A stretch of DNA of 64,000 nt from Thinopyrum elongatum (GCA_011799875.1 CM022299.1:338480447-338544446); one strand, 5' to 3'. Positions 11,700-23,536 are shown, counted from the first letter of the stretch. A program made the numbers and translations. Notes: generated from the letters alone by a model not told the origin.

Positions 11700-13910
11700 T
11701 CCCTAAGTCATGGTTCCCTCCCTCCCATCACCTCCTTTTCGCCATTCGAAATCCCAGGCCGCCATAACCTCTCTGCTCCAACCGCGAAACCCCACGCTGC
11801 TCTGTCCGCCACCCCACCATTGCCCAGCCGGAGCCTCTTCCCCGACAATGTCGTCCACCGGGACAGCTCGACGTCCCTCATCCACCTCCCCGGATGAGGA
11901 TCCGTCGTCAATCTCGTCCTCCCGCCGGTTCAGCCGCCCCATCCTCCACCTCCAAGGAGCTGCTCCGACGATCGCCTCGTCTATCGCGGCTGATCCATCC
12001 CCATAGCGCCGCCTTAACCTGCTCCACCGGAACTGCAGCATCCTCACCGACTCCTCGGACGAAGCCGAGGCCTACTCGGCGCCACCAAAGAGGTTGTACA
12101 CTCATCGTATCGCACCTTCTCCTTAACTCGACCTCCCAGCTTTGACGGTGCTCGATCCCGCACCACCATGGCGTGGCTACCTCGAAGCCGGCATCGTGGG
12201 CGACATCTCCACGACGGCTCCCCCCCAGTGCGAGGCTCCTTCGGTGGTGGCGGCCATACCAGCCAGATCTGCTGCTGCTCCGGCTCTCGCTCGCGCTGCT
12301 GCTGCTGCTCCAACTCTCGCTCGCTCAAGCAGCTGCTGCTGCTGCTCCGGCTCTCGCTCGCTTGTGCTACAGCTGTTCCGGCTCTCGCTCAGTCGCGCTG
12401 CTGCTCCTGCTGCTGCTCCGGCTCTCGCTCACTCGCGCTGCTGCTGCTCTGTCTCTCGCTCGGTCATGCTACTGCTCTGCTCTCCCCCTCGCTCGTGCTG
12501 CTGCTCTGCTCTTGCTCTCGCTTGCGCTGCTGATGCTGGTACATGGGCTGCTGCAGCTACACGAGTTGCTGCTCTGGCTCTAGTTCGCGCTGCTCCTCCA
12601 GGCGCTGCTACTCCGGCTGCTATCTGCTACTATGTTCTCCGTCGATCGCCTGCTGATTTAGATCACTGTTTCTCTACTACTAGTGGTCGAGCGGCCTAAA
12701 CTACATGTGAAGTGCCTCTCTGCTACCAATGTGTTCAGTTTCGACAATAACATTCAGATTCCACAGTAAATTTCAGTTTCGACAGTTAAGTTTAGAGTCA
12801 ACAGTTTTTACCTCATCTGTTGTAGTCAGGTGTTTTTTGGTGATGTAAATTTTACATCTATCACTTTTTGGTAAAGTTATTTTACATCATGTATTGGAGA
12901 TGCTATTAGATCCCACTTGAGATTAACGATGTCTGTCTTGTACTGCTTCAGCCTCGACGTCTTACGGCTCGCCGGAGCTGCTCCAACGACGGAACCATCC
13001 ATCACAATAGAGCAGTGCCCTGGACGCCGTCTACAGATGCCTTAGATCTTCCTCCACACCTCCGACAGCCACCTCTGTCGCAACTTCTTTAGCGACCAAC
13101 CCAATGATGCTGAGGTCAACACGGCTACACCAAAGAGGTTGTACACTTATCGCATCACTTATTACTCTACATTCATGTCGATCCATTAGGGCTATTTTGG
13201 TTCAAAGGAAAAAGTGAAGGAAAAACATAGCAATAAGAAATTTCCCTATGGCACTCTACTATTCAATTATTCATGCATTTCGTTGAAAGGAATGGATCAA
13301 AACATCCACCTGGACCTACTTTTCAAAATCCTATGCATGAAAACAAGACTAAGTGCATTAGTGGCAGAATAACATTCTAACTGTACACACTTTCATATGG
13401 TTTCACTTTAATTTGGCCATGTTTCTTTGCATTCCTCTGCTCTTCCAATTCCTGTGAACAAAACACCCAAGTTGACAGAAATCCTGTGTTTAGAAATGCT
13501 ATGTTTCCCACATGCATTCTTATCCTATTCCGGTGCTTTTCCTATGCCTGCATTTTTAGAATCCTGCAAGCCAAAGGAGCCCTGACATAATTACTTCAGT
13601 TACAGATAGGTGTCGAAGAAAACTTTGTGTGGTTTGTCCTGCTCCTGCCGCGACATCGTCCACCTCACCTGAGCTGCTCCATCGACAGAAGCATCCACCA
13701 TACCAGACATCATGACTCTTGACCGTCTCTCGCTGCCTCATATCTCCTTCCCTGCCGCCGGCACCCACCGCAACCACAACTGCATCACCATCATCAACTC
13801 AGAAGATGAACCTGAGGAGTACACGGGTCCACAAGAGAGGTCACACTCTTTCGTTTCTGCTTATGACCTCTTAGACTCCAAGTCAGGTCCAAATTAATGT
13901 TCAAACTTGA
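11700..13910 (+). pseudogene. CACTA gene, 5' exon-like modules, copy A
   Basis: A GC-rich region with three related modules ending at about 12120, 13165 and 13880. Each contains a stretch like GAGCTGCTCCA.CGA..GAA.CATCCA and then an acidic motif: DEAEAYSAPPKRLYTHR (about 12057-12108), DAEVNTATPKRLYTYR (about 13108-13155) and EDEPEEYTGPQERSHSF (about 13803-13853). They look like repeated exons of one gene. Copy A has a TAG in the first module (near 12005) where copy B has CAG. Splice structure is uncertain and no known domain is visible. Confidence 0.5.
12262..12600 (+). repeat. CTG/GCT-rich minisatellite, copy A
   Basis: Irregular repeats of CTGCTGCTGCTCCGGCTC followed by TCGCTCGC, roughly 27-33 bases each. 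Because the period is close to a multiple of three and avoids stop codons, all three plus-strand frames stay open (Ala-rich, Leu-rich and Cys/Ser-rich). This openness is not evidence of coding. Confidence 0.85.
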
Positions 13911-14718
13911 GTTTTAAAATTACTTGTGGGGCACATATCAAGGCAACAATGAATAGTATCTCTGTCTATTATCTGGTTCACCTAGGGTAAGCCTATGTTG
14001 TTCATCTTGGGTGGGAAACAAATAGTAAAGCAATCACCATCTATCTTTTTATTAAATTAAAGCTATCATCAGCCTGCTATCATTATTTTTGGATCCATCC
14101 ACTAGTTGTTACCATCAGTCTAGATTTCTGCATGCTCTCCTTACATAATCTCACTATATATTTTTTCGTATGCATGTCAGATATTGTACACAGTCATGCT
14201 AAACATGTAGAGAAAAAGAGAAGAGTTTTGCACGCCAATACAATGTCATGCAGACATCGCTCCATGGTGGGTTCAATGGCAAACCCTCCCCGCCCCCTCT
14301 AGATTGTAATCCAGAGGAAGATATCTGTTCTGAGGCGGATTCAGACACAGCTGACCTGTCCTATTTACCCCCCGAGGTGTTTGCTCTAACTTGGCATGAT
14401 GATGTTGGTCATATCATGCATATGTTGCCTCGCAGTGCCTACTTTCGACATCATATATGTCATCTACTTAGTTTAGACATGTTTTGTAATGCCACCTGTT
14501 TAGTTTCTATATCATATATGAGAATTATGAAATCTCATCTCTTTTAGTCAGCCTTAATATATATGAAATATGCATTGCCATCCTGTTTAACCAGTCATCA
14601 TATATTTGAATGATATCTTGCCAATCCTTTTCTTCATTACATTTCCATTTGTTGACAATGTTTGTACATTCAACTACTCTTCCTGTGAATCAGCCATTTG
14701 GGTCGGTGATGGAAAAAT

Positions 14719-16452
14719 TGAAGGAAATATGCCCTAGAGGCAATAATAAAGTTGTTATTTATATTTCCTTATATCATGATAAATGTTTATTATTCATGCT
14801 AGAATTGTATTAACCGGAAACTTAGTACATGTGTGAATACATAGAGAAACAGAGTGTCCCTAGTATGCCTCTACTTGACTAGCTTGTTTATCAAAGATGG
14901 TTATGTTTCCTGATCATAGACATGTGTTGTCATTTGATGAACAGGATCACATCATTAGAGAATGATGTGATGGACGAGACACATCCGTTAGCTTAGCATA
15001 ATGATCGTTAAGTTTTATTGCTATTGCTTTCTTCATGACTTATACATATTCCTCTGACTATGAGATTATGCAACTCCCAAATACCGGAGGAACACTTTGT
15101 GTGCTATCAAATGTCACAACGTAACTGGGTGATTATAAAGATGCTCAACAGGTGTCTCCGAAGGTGTTTGTTGGGTTGGCATAGATCGAGATTAGGATTT
15201 GTCACTCCGAGTATCGGAGAGGTATCTATGGGCCCTCTCGGTAATGCACATCATATGAGTCCTTGCAAGCAATGTGACTAATGAGTTAGTTATGGGATGA
15301 TGCATTACGGAACGAGTAAAGATACTTGCCAATAACAAGATTGAACTAGGTATGATGATACCGACGATCGAATCTCGGGCAAGTAACATACCGATGACAA
15401 AGGGAATAACGTATGTTGTTATGCGGTTTGACCCATAAACATCTTCGTACAATATGTAGGAGCCAATATGAGCATCCAGGTTCTGCTATTGGTTATTGAC
15501 CGGAGATGTGTCTCGGTCATGTCTACATAGTTCTCGAACCCGTAGGGTCCGCACGCTTAACGTTCGATGACGATTTGTATTATGAGTTATGTGATTTGAT
15601 GACCGAAGTTTGTTCGGAGTCCCGGATGAGATCACAGACATGATGAGGAGCCTCGAAATGGTCGAGACATAAAGAATGATATATTGGACGATATTATTCG
15701 GACACCGGATGAGTTCCGAGAGGTACCGAGTAATTATCGGAGAGTCGGAAGGGTTACCGGAACCCCACGGGGAAGTAATGGGCCAACATGGGCCTTAGGG
15801 GAGAGAGAGGGCAGTCCACGAGGAGGTGGCGCGCGCCCCCCCTTAGGGAGTCTGAATAGGACTAGGGGAGGGGGCGCGGCCCCCTTTCCCTCTCCCTCTC
15901 CCTCTCCCTTCCTTCTTCCCCCTTCCACCAAGTGGAATCCTACTAGGACTTGGAGTCCTAGTAGGACTCCTCTCTCTTGGCACGCCCTACAGGGGCCGGC
16001 CGGCCTCCCCCTCTCCTCCTTTATATACGGAGGCAGGGGGCACCCTAGAACACAACAAGATCAATTGTCTTAGCCGTGTGCGGTGCCCCCCTCCACAGTT
16101 TAACACCTCGGTCATATCATCGTAGTGCTTAGGTGAAGCCCTGCGCCGGTAAATTCATCATCACCGTCGCCACACCATCGTGCTGATGGAACTTTCCCTT
16201 TTCCTCAACTGGATCAAGAGCTCGAGGGACGTCATCGAGCTGAACGTGTACTGAACTCAGAGGTGCCATACATTCGGTGCTTGATCGGTTGGATCGCGAA
16301 GACGTTCGACTACATCAACCGCGTTAAGCTAACGCTTCTGCTTTTGGTCTACAAGGGTACGTGGACATACTCTCCCCCTTCATTGCTATGCATCTCCTAG
16401 ATAGATCTTGCGTGAGCTTAGGATTTTTTTTGAAATTGCACGTTCCCCAACA
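14719..16452 (+). mobile_element. Solo LTR, Angela/BARE-type copia
   Basis: Begins TGAAGGAAATATGCCCTAGA and ends CACGTTCCCCAACA. It is flanked by a perfect target duplication, AAAAT, at 14714-14718 and 16453-16457. At 1734 bp it has the length expected of an Angela-type LTR, and no interior or second LTR is present. Unit B has the empty site (GGAAAAATTTGGAGTG near 27111). The usual origin is recombination between the two LTRs of a full element. Confidence 0.93.
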
Positions 16453-16654
16453 AAAATCTGGAGTGAAAACAAGGTCTTCAGAGCAGAAAGATCTACCTGT
16501 CAAAGCAGATCTCTTGCTGGGTCCCAATAGCACCTCAGAGATGGATTCAGAGACAGATGACCAGTCCTTTTCTGCCACCGAGGTGTATGCCCTAACTTGG
16601 CACGGTTATACTGATCATATCATGCATATGGTGTCTTGCATTGCATAGTTTAGA

Positions 16655-16975
16655 ATCATATACACAATATTCAACACCATGTTCCTAGTTCAGACATCAT
16701 ATATGTGAATGCCATCTCCTTAGTATATAAATGACATATGTGAATTAAATCATGCGATCCTGATTACTTAGATAACATGTATGTGAATTATGTCATGCGA
16801 ACCTGTTTACTGAAGACATCATATAATTATCTCATGCCATCCTGTTTAGTTAGTCATCATATCTTTGAATTATGTCATGCTATCCTATCCAGTTTAGATA
16901 GACACCATATATGTGAAATTATGTCATGCTATCCTTTTTAGTTAAACAATATACATGTGAACTATTGCATGCCCT
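16655..16975 (+). repeat. Intronic degenerate 45-50 bp repeats, copy A
   Basis: Repeats of a unit like GACATCATATATGTGAATT followed by ATGTCATGCTATCCTGTTTA lie between two exon-like blocks. The matching array in copy B is at 27306-27640, and related units occur at about 14440-14610. Confidence 0.75.
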
Positions 16976-19129
16976 CTTTTTTCCACACTATCTATTGCAT
17001 CTGCCTCTCATACAAGGTCTGTACATTCAACTATGTTTCCGATTTATCAGCCATTTGAATTGGAGCGGGTCATGGCAGTATCTAGCGGAGTAAAAACACG
17101 GTCTTCAAATAAAATAGTTCTACCTCTTCGTTGAGATAGAACCCCGGTTGTACATGCACGAGAACCAGCCCTACCACACATAACCCAGACTTTCGCAGAT
17201 TGTACCCCTACTGTGATGGACAGAGAACCAGCTTCACCCAATCTAACCGCAACCCCAGCAGATAGTAACCCAGTTCCTGTTGAGACAACACCATCTCCAC
17301 CACAGAGCTCCCAAACAAGAGCAGTTAGTAAGGCAGCTCCAGTGCCCAAAGCGCCAGTACTACCACGGCGAACCCCAACTCCACCAGTTAGTACACCTAT
17401 TCCTGTGCAGGAAGCACAACCAGCCATTCGTAGTTCAGCATCTATCACATTTGATGTTGTTAAATCCGATGTGCGTATCTTCCCATCATGGAAATATTAT
17501 ACTGAAGATGAAGGAAAATGCCAGTTGCAGGTGTTTGTCCAGGAGTTATGTGCAAGTAATGTTATTCATGGCAATTACTTTGCTTTGTCCCATACATTCT
17601 ACCTCCATAATGGTTATAATACAGCAAATGTTCCCATTTTCTATAAAGAGAAGGACCAATTTGGAAACTCAGGATGAGGTAACTTGTGCTAATACCTCTG
17701 CTATCTTCAAGAATGCTTGGTGGCAGTATCAAAATTACCTGAAGAAAACGTACTTCACTGGCAAAGAAACTCATCAAATTCCCTTACGTTCTCGTGAGAC
17801 ACATTTACGGGACGATGACTGGGAACGCCTTGTTCTGTACTGGTCCCGAACCAAGAATGTGGTAAGGTCTATGAGCTCATTTTTTATTTTTAAGTACTAT
17901 ATGCCTGTGTCTTACTATACGCTGTTCATGTAGAACAAGTGCTTAAACCTGAAGAACAAATGTTCTCATTTAATATTCCATTGCTATCATGCATACTGCG
18001 TTGCTCTTGTATCACTGTATTTACTCATACAAACTTATTTTTAAATTGAAGGATCCAATCGAAAGTCCAATGGTAGAACAGGTATGTTTAAGCATGTTTG
18101 TTTAACAGGTTTGCTCTTATAAATAGCTCTGTTGATTTCAATTTCAATTGTGTATACAGTTGACTTCCCATATCATGCTCATTACTAGCATCACAACAGA
18201 GCCAATAGTGTTGTTGTACATGTAGACCCGTGGTACCCATCTGAAATCTTGTTTTGCCGTGTAGTTTCCCATGCTTTGTATTCTTTCAATGCTGCTTTGT
18301 CTTGAACTGATATGATTTGAACTAAACCTGTTATGTGTCTGCTTGTTTCTTCTTTTAGAATGCTAACAGAATATTGGGGAAGAGTACCTTATTAAGCCAT
18401 GGTAAAGGAAGTAATGCAGATAAGGTTCAGGATAGTGAGACATCCTTGTTGGTCTCTAACAAAGGTGATAAAACAGCTAAGGAAAACTATCTTGAAGACA
18501 GTGAGACAACCCCAAAGTCCTATCTTGGTGTAGTGTTCGAGTTACTAGCCACTACTGCTGGCACAACCTATTCGAACTCACTATCTGAATTAGTTCGGTT
18601 TCTTGAGTCTCAACTACAAGCTGAAAGACATCGATCAGCTGTGCTGCGACAAGAAGCAGAAGGACTACAGAAGTCCGTGGAGAATTCAGATGCATACTTT
18701 CTGGTGCAACAGCAAGCGTTGGAGGATTTTAGCTCCAAACAGGAGAAAGCTAATAAGCTTGCTAAGCTTATTGCCAGCATGGTGGATACCCAGGATAATG
18801 TTTCTTGAGCTCTTCTGAAGTTGTTTTAGTTATGGACTTGTTTTGCTGCCGCGTTTATTTGCACTGGTGGCCAATTTAGACGGCCAGTGTATGTAATATG
18901 CTGCTTTGTTCCCTATATTTGCACTGGTGTCGAACTTTGATGCTCAGTGGATGTAATATGTGTAATAGCCGTAATAGCCTAGCGTTAGTTGCTTGCTTAT
19001 TTATTTTCTTATTGTCTTGTTTAGTTGTTTGCTTCTAGTCACTGCAGTTCTTTTTCCGCGTTTTTCTAGGGGCCACAATAACCTATTTTTATAACTAGGC
19101 CACAATAACCATGGCAACATATGGACCAT

Positions 19130-19915
19130 TGTAACCATGGTCCTGCTACCTGCTGTAGTGACCATGGGCCTCCTACGGGCCGTAGGATCCATGGGCCTTC
19201 TACGGGCCATAGGATCCATGGGCCTTCCACGGGCCGTATAATCAATGGGCCTTCTACGAGCCGTATAATAGTTTGTCCAAATATGGGCCATACTATTTGT
19301 GGACCAACAATGGTCTGCAAAATGGGCCGTAAATGGGCTAAAGTGGAAATCGTCTGTTTATGGCCCGACCATAATAGGCCGTTAATAGGCTGTATTTGAT
19401 GACGCTATGAAAACAGCCCAACGGGTTAACGGGCCACAAACGGGCCGATTATAAGCACGGGCTGAATTTGGCCCACAAGCGGAATAGGCCAGTAACGGAC
19501 CATAAGTAACCGAATTCTGGAAATGAGCCCAAGAATAAATGGGCCCTTAGAAGGCCAGAAGTTAACACGGGCTGGAAACGGCCAACGAAATAATGGGCCG
19601 TTAATGGGTATAAAGGGGTACACTGTTCATTATGGGCCAGTTTCACCTCGGGCCTTTAATGGGCCCAGAGTTACAAAGGGCCTCGTATGGGTTGAAAGAC
19701 GTCATGGGCCATACATGGGCCGGAAGTTACAACGGGCTGGAATCATATTGGACGGCCCAGATAACGCTCCTGGGCCTAATTCGGAGAGGCCATAACAGGC
19801 CGAGACTTTGCGGGCTGTAAATGGGCTATATGCGAACAGGCCGTTAACAGGCTTTCCGTGGGCTGGCCCGCTACCTTTTGACCAAGTCAAACGGGCCGGC
19901 CTTTACACCGAAATG
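19130..19915. repeat. CACTA subterminal GGGCC repeats, copy A
   Basis: More than twenty copies of ATGGGCC, ACGGGCC or their complements within about 0.8 kb, many as CGGGCCGTA or ATGGGCCTTCTACG. They lie between the end of the gene and the CACTA terminus. Short repeats in this position bind the element's own DNA-binding protein in other En/Spm elements; here that role is inferred. Confidence 0.75.
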
Positions 19916-20154
19916 GGCCTCTATTGTGCCGTGCCACGTGTCGACGTATCATAGGCGCCTCCTGTCCAATGAGTGGATGACATCTGTCCCAACGGTGAGC
20001 CGACACATGGTTTCTCTGGCCATTGAGAATTTTACACGTGGAAAATCCCCATTGGTCCCGGCTGTTAACGGGTTATCGGATCCAAACCGGAACTTGATAG
20101 CTTAACGGCGACCTGTTATGGTGGATGCCACGTGTCGGTTACCCTTGACGAAAG

Positions 20155-20190
20155 CACTTCCATGACGCGCCATTTATCGTCATGGAAGTG
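20155..20190. repeat. Perfect 13-bp hairpin near the CACTA end, copy A
   Basis: CACTTCCATGACG, a 10-base loop, then CGTCATGGAAGTG. Further CATGGAA and GTCATAAAATCATCATG motifs follow up to the terminus, as expected for terminal and subterminal inverted motifs. Confidence 0.85.
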
Positions 20191-20346
20191 GACACTTCTG
20201 TGATGATAATTTTGGTATTGTCATGGAACAATTCTACGACTGCACAGGTATGACTATCTTGATTCTGTCATAAAATCATCATGGATGTACATGCATGACA
20301 GAAAACGTGACCTACTATGACAAATAGGTATCATCACGAAAGTGAA

Positions 20347-20359
20347 TTTTTTTGTAGTG
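20347..20359 (-). other. CACTA terminus, copy A
   Basis: TTTTTTTGTAGTG read outwards, i.e. CACTACAAAAAAA on the minus strand. The next base starts gypsy sequence, marking the exact transposon edge. Confidence 0.8.
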
Positions 20360-20364
20360 ACAAC

Positions 20365-20577
20365 CGCAACGTCCGCCCTCACACCCTTGAGGTCGGGGAA
20401 CTCGTCCTACGCCGAATCCTCTCTAGAGAGGGGCTCCACAAGCTCTCACCCATGTGGGAAGGCCCTTTCAGGGTTGCTCACGTCTCCAGGCCAGACGCCA
20501 CCCGCCTGGAGACGGAGGACGGAGTTCCTGTGCCTAACGCCTGGAACATCCAACACCTCGACAATTTCTACCAGTGA
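20365..20577 (+). CDS. Integrase C-terminus of a gypsy element (partial), copy A
   Basis: About 70 codons ending in TGA. The frame reads GELVLRR, then KLSPMWEGPFRV, RLETEDG and NAWNIQHLDNFYQ. This matches the C-terminal tail of Ty3/gypsy polyproteins with a GPF-type motif after integrase and no chromodomain, as in the Tat lineage. Everything upstream is missing at the CACTA edge, so this is a dead fragment. An open frame from 20317 includes CACTA bases and is not a real start. Confidence 0.75.
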   Translation, partial: RNVRPHTLEVGELVLRRILSREGLHKLSPMWEGPFRVAHVSRPDATRLETEDGVPVPNAWNIQHLDNFYQ

Positions 20578-20660
20578 CCCTCATGCGTACGGACGAAAGG
20601 GGGCTGTACACACCCCAGGGACTCTCGGTGCGTTTGCCTCACGGGCACGTGAGAGCTCCC

Positions 20661-20895
20661 GCCCACGCCCAAGTGGAAGCCCCAAGCTTCACGCTGGCGG
20701 AACGATAGAACCGTGATCATGCCCACGCCCAAGTGGAAGCCCCAAGCTCCGTGCTGGCGGAACGATCGAAACGCGATCATGCCCACGCCCAAGTGGAAGC
20801 CCCAAGCCCCACGCTGGTGGAACGGTCGAGCCATCATCATACCCACACGCCGGTGGAAGCCCCATGCTCCGCGCTGGCGGAGTAATCAAATGAGG
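20661..20895 (+). repeat. Four 60-bp tandem repeats, copy A
   Basis: Units start at 20661, 20721, 20781 and 20841 with GCCCACGCCCAAGTGGAAGC and end with CTGGCGGAACGAT and ATCAT. The fourth is the most diverged. They lie about 80 bp after the polyprotein stop. Confidence 0.92.
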
Positions 20896-21951
20896 GCGCC
20901 CCACGGGTTGCATCAACCTCAAGCTGATCCGTGCCGGACATGGCAGCAACGTCCCTTCCTGGCTTGTGTAATCGAATTTGTCATCTTCGTTCAGTAAAAG
21001 ATTTAGTTTTCGATCCATACAGCGTTTTGTTGAATTTTTGCCCAATGGGCCGCGCGCTCGCGTCCTACCTTTTGAGCCCCTCGCGAGCGAGGGCTGGACA
21101 TGGTGCCTGTGCTCGGGTCAGTCCCAGCAGCGCTAAAAAACCCAAGCGACTGGGCCCTGGCTCGCGGGCCTACTCCCATGCACACCACCCCACCAAGGTC
21201 CTTGGTTCTTGTCTCCTCGCGAGAAGCTCATGAGTGGGCTGATGAACGGGCGCCCCTCCCTTCCGGTATGATTTTCCGTATCTTTCTGGGTGCGGTCGCC
21301 TGGGAAGACTGGCCCCAAATAGCCATCCCAGCAGAAGGCCTCGTGAGCTGACCTTCGCAAGGCGCGCCCTGCCGACGGGAGGCCCGCTAGGTTCCGCACT
21401 CCACGAGCTAGTCTAAACCTTCGCGAGCCACCCTGATCATCTACTAAGCATCGCGCCTAGGGAGCCCGAACTAGCTTCCCATGCTCCTCACCTCCTAGCC
21501 TTGTCCAGGCACCATGACCTGACATACCAGCGACGGCTGAGGCTCGCTCGGGGGGCTGGGTCCTAATGACGTAAAGCGCAAAGGCGAGCGAAAATGAAAA
21601 AAACAAGCCTGAGGAAGAATCTCCTCGGGAGCGCAAGCATCATTACAACATTAAACATTTAAGGAAAAGTCATTGTCTCCATGCCCCCACAGGGCCACAA
21701 TTAACTATAAGTAGGTTAGCAAAGGAATGGCCTAAGGAGATGGGCCGCCAACGTCGCTGTCGCCGCCGCCCTCGGTTTCGCCTTGGTTGTCACTGTCGGC
21801 ATGGGCGAATTGGGCATGCAGCACGTCCATGTGATCCTCCACCACTTTATCGAGGGCGCTGCGAAGTTCCTCTGGGACCAGAGCTATCACAACCTCAAAA
21901 TCGAAGTTGGGGTTGGCCCAGAGAAGGTGGCTGAAGATGCGCGTCGTCGCT

Positions 21952-23508
21952 TGATACGTCTCCAACGTATCAATAATTTTTGATTATTCCATGCTGTTAT
22001 AATATCATTCTTGGATGTTTTACCTTCATTTTATAGCAACTTTATATCATTTTTTGGGACTAACCTATTGACATAGTGCACAGTGCCAGTTGCTGTTTTT
22101 TGCTTGTTTTTTACTTCGCAGAATATCCCTATCAAACGGAGTCCAAACGCAACGAAACTTTTTGGAGATTTTTTTGGACCAGAAGAAAACTTGGTTGCCA
22201 AGGAAGCACCAGAGGGGAGGCCCATGTGGCCCACAACCCAGGTGGGCGATGGGGCCCATGGGGGTCTCCCCCACCGCCTCTCAGCTCTATAAATTCTCAG
22301 ATATTCCGGAAACCCTAGGGGAGCGATCGAAACACAATTCCAGCCGCCGCAAGTTCCAAAACCACGAGATCCAATCTAGAGCCCTTTTTGGCACTCTGCC
22401 GGAGGGGAACACGATCACGGAGGGGTTCATCATCCTTATTGGTGCTCCTCCGATGATGCTTGAGTAGTTCACCATAGACCTACGGGTCTGTAGGCAGTAG
22501 CTAGATGGCTTCTTCTCTCTTTTTGATTCTCAATACAATGTTCTCCTCGATGTTCTTGGAGATCTATTTGATGTAATGACTTTTTGCGGTGTGTTTGTTG
22601 GGATCTGATGAAGTGCGAGTTTATGATCAGATCTATCTATGAATATTATTTGAGTTTTGTTTGATCTGTTATATGCATGATTGTTATAGCCTCGTATTTC
22701 TTCTCCGAATCTTTGGTTTAGTTAGGCCAACTAGATTGATTTTTCTTGCAATGGGAAGAGGTGCTTTATGATGGGTTCGATCTTGCGGTGTCCTCACCCA
22801 GTGACACAAGGGGTAGCGAGGCACACATGTATCATTGCTATCAAGGATAAAAAGATGGGGTCTATTCCTACATGAATAGATCTTGTCTACATCATGTCAT
22901 CGTTCTTACTGCATTACTCCGTTTCTCCATGAACATAATACACTAGATGCATGCTGGATAGTGAGGTCGATGTGTGGAGTAATAGTAGTAGATGCAGGCA
23001 GGAGTCGGACTACTAATCTTGGACGTGATGCCTATATACATGATCATTGCCTTGAATATCATCATAATTATTTGCTCTTCTATCAATTGCCCAACAGTAA
23101 TTTGTTTACCCACCATATGCTATTTTCTCGAGAGAAGCCACTGGTGAAATCTACGGCCCCCGGGTCTGTCTTTTATTATATTGTTTTCAGATCTATTAAT
23201 CCAAAAACCCAAAAATACCTTGCTGCACTTTTTCTTTACTTATTTTATTTTGTGTTTTTGCTAGATCTATTTATCCAATCTCATACAGTTTAATCTATCT
23301 TTTTACCAAGGAGAGATTGACAACCCCTCTTACGCGTTGGGTTGCAAGTATTTGTTCTTTGTGTGCAGGTACTGTTTACATAGTATTGCTTGGTTATCCT
23401 ACTGGATTGATAACCTTGGTTTCATAACTGAGGGAAATACTTGCCGTAGCTGTGCTGCATCATCCCTTCCTCTTTGGGGAAATACCAACGCAGTTTCAAG
23501 CCACGTCA
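21952..23508 (+). repeat. Sabrina-type 5' LTR, copy A
   Basis: 1557 bp, from TGATACGTCTCCAACGTATC to CCACGTCA. It is orthologous by duplication to 32584-34139 and homologous, on the opposite strand, to 7811-9412. Confidence 0.9.
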
Positions 23509-23518
23509 AAGGAATTTC

Positions 23519-23536
23519 CGGCGCCGTTGCCGGGGA
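23519..23536 (+). other. Primer-binding site (Asp-tRNA type), copy A
   Basis: CGGCGCCGTTGCCGGGGA, 10 bases after the LTR. It matches the family primer site except for the first base. Confidence 0.85.

Larger units (their letters stand above)
14248..18808 (+). pseudogene. CACTA second gene (En/Spm Ptta-like), copy A, broken
   Basis: A multi-exon frame. Exon-like blocks: about 14250-14420 (PPEVFALTWHDDVGHIMHM), 16453-16645 (TEVYALTWHGYTDHIMHM), about 17086-17860, a 30-bp exon 18052-18081, and a last exon 18359-18808. The last three join in phase 0 with good sites (GTG|gtaagg at 17861, ttgaag|GAT at 18052, aacag|gtatgt at 18081, tttag|AAT at 18359). The block ending at 17861 carries DDDWERLVLYWS, like the W..LV.YW motif of plant Ptta/En/Spm proteins. 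The last exon has a coiled coil (LESQLQAERHRSAVLRQEAE region). The gene is broken by the solo LTR, a TGA at 17132-17134 and a 1-base frame change near 17650. Confidence 0.65.
11670..20359 (+). mobile_element. CACTA transposon fragment, copy A
   Basis: Identified by three features: a terminus TTTTTTTGTAGTG at 20347-20359 (the complement of CACTACAAAAAAA), a subterminal region packed with GGGCC motifs (about 19130-19915), and a spliced gene whose last exons resemble the second protein of plant En/Spm elements. No TNP2-type transposase is present, so this is a deletion derivative. The other terminus is not found. Possibly Caspar-like, but the family is not established. Confidence 0.75.
20360..21951 (+). 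mobile_element. Ty3/gypsy 3' fragment, copy A
   Basis: Starts inside an integrase C-terminus, reaches its stop at 20577, and continues through a long 3' noncoding region with four 60-bp repeats. It is cut by the CACTA end on the left and the Sabrina-type insertion on the right. No LTR boundary of this element could be placed. Confidence 0.75.

Noticed and set aside
12142..12699. Alanine-rich open frames of up to 185 codons
   Set aside because: All three frames are open because of the CTG-type minisatellite, so the frames are a by-product of the repeat.
20661..20895. CRISPR-like array of regularly spaced repeats
   Set aside because: The 60-bp units are similar throughout, with no unique spacers, and lie in a plant retrotransposon 3' region.
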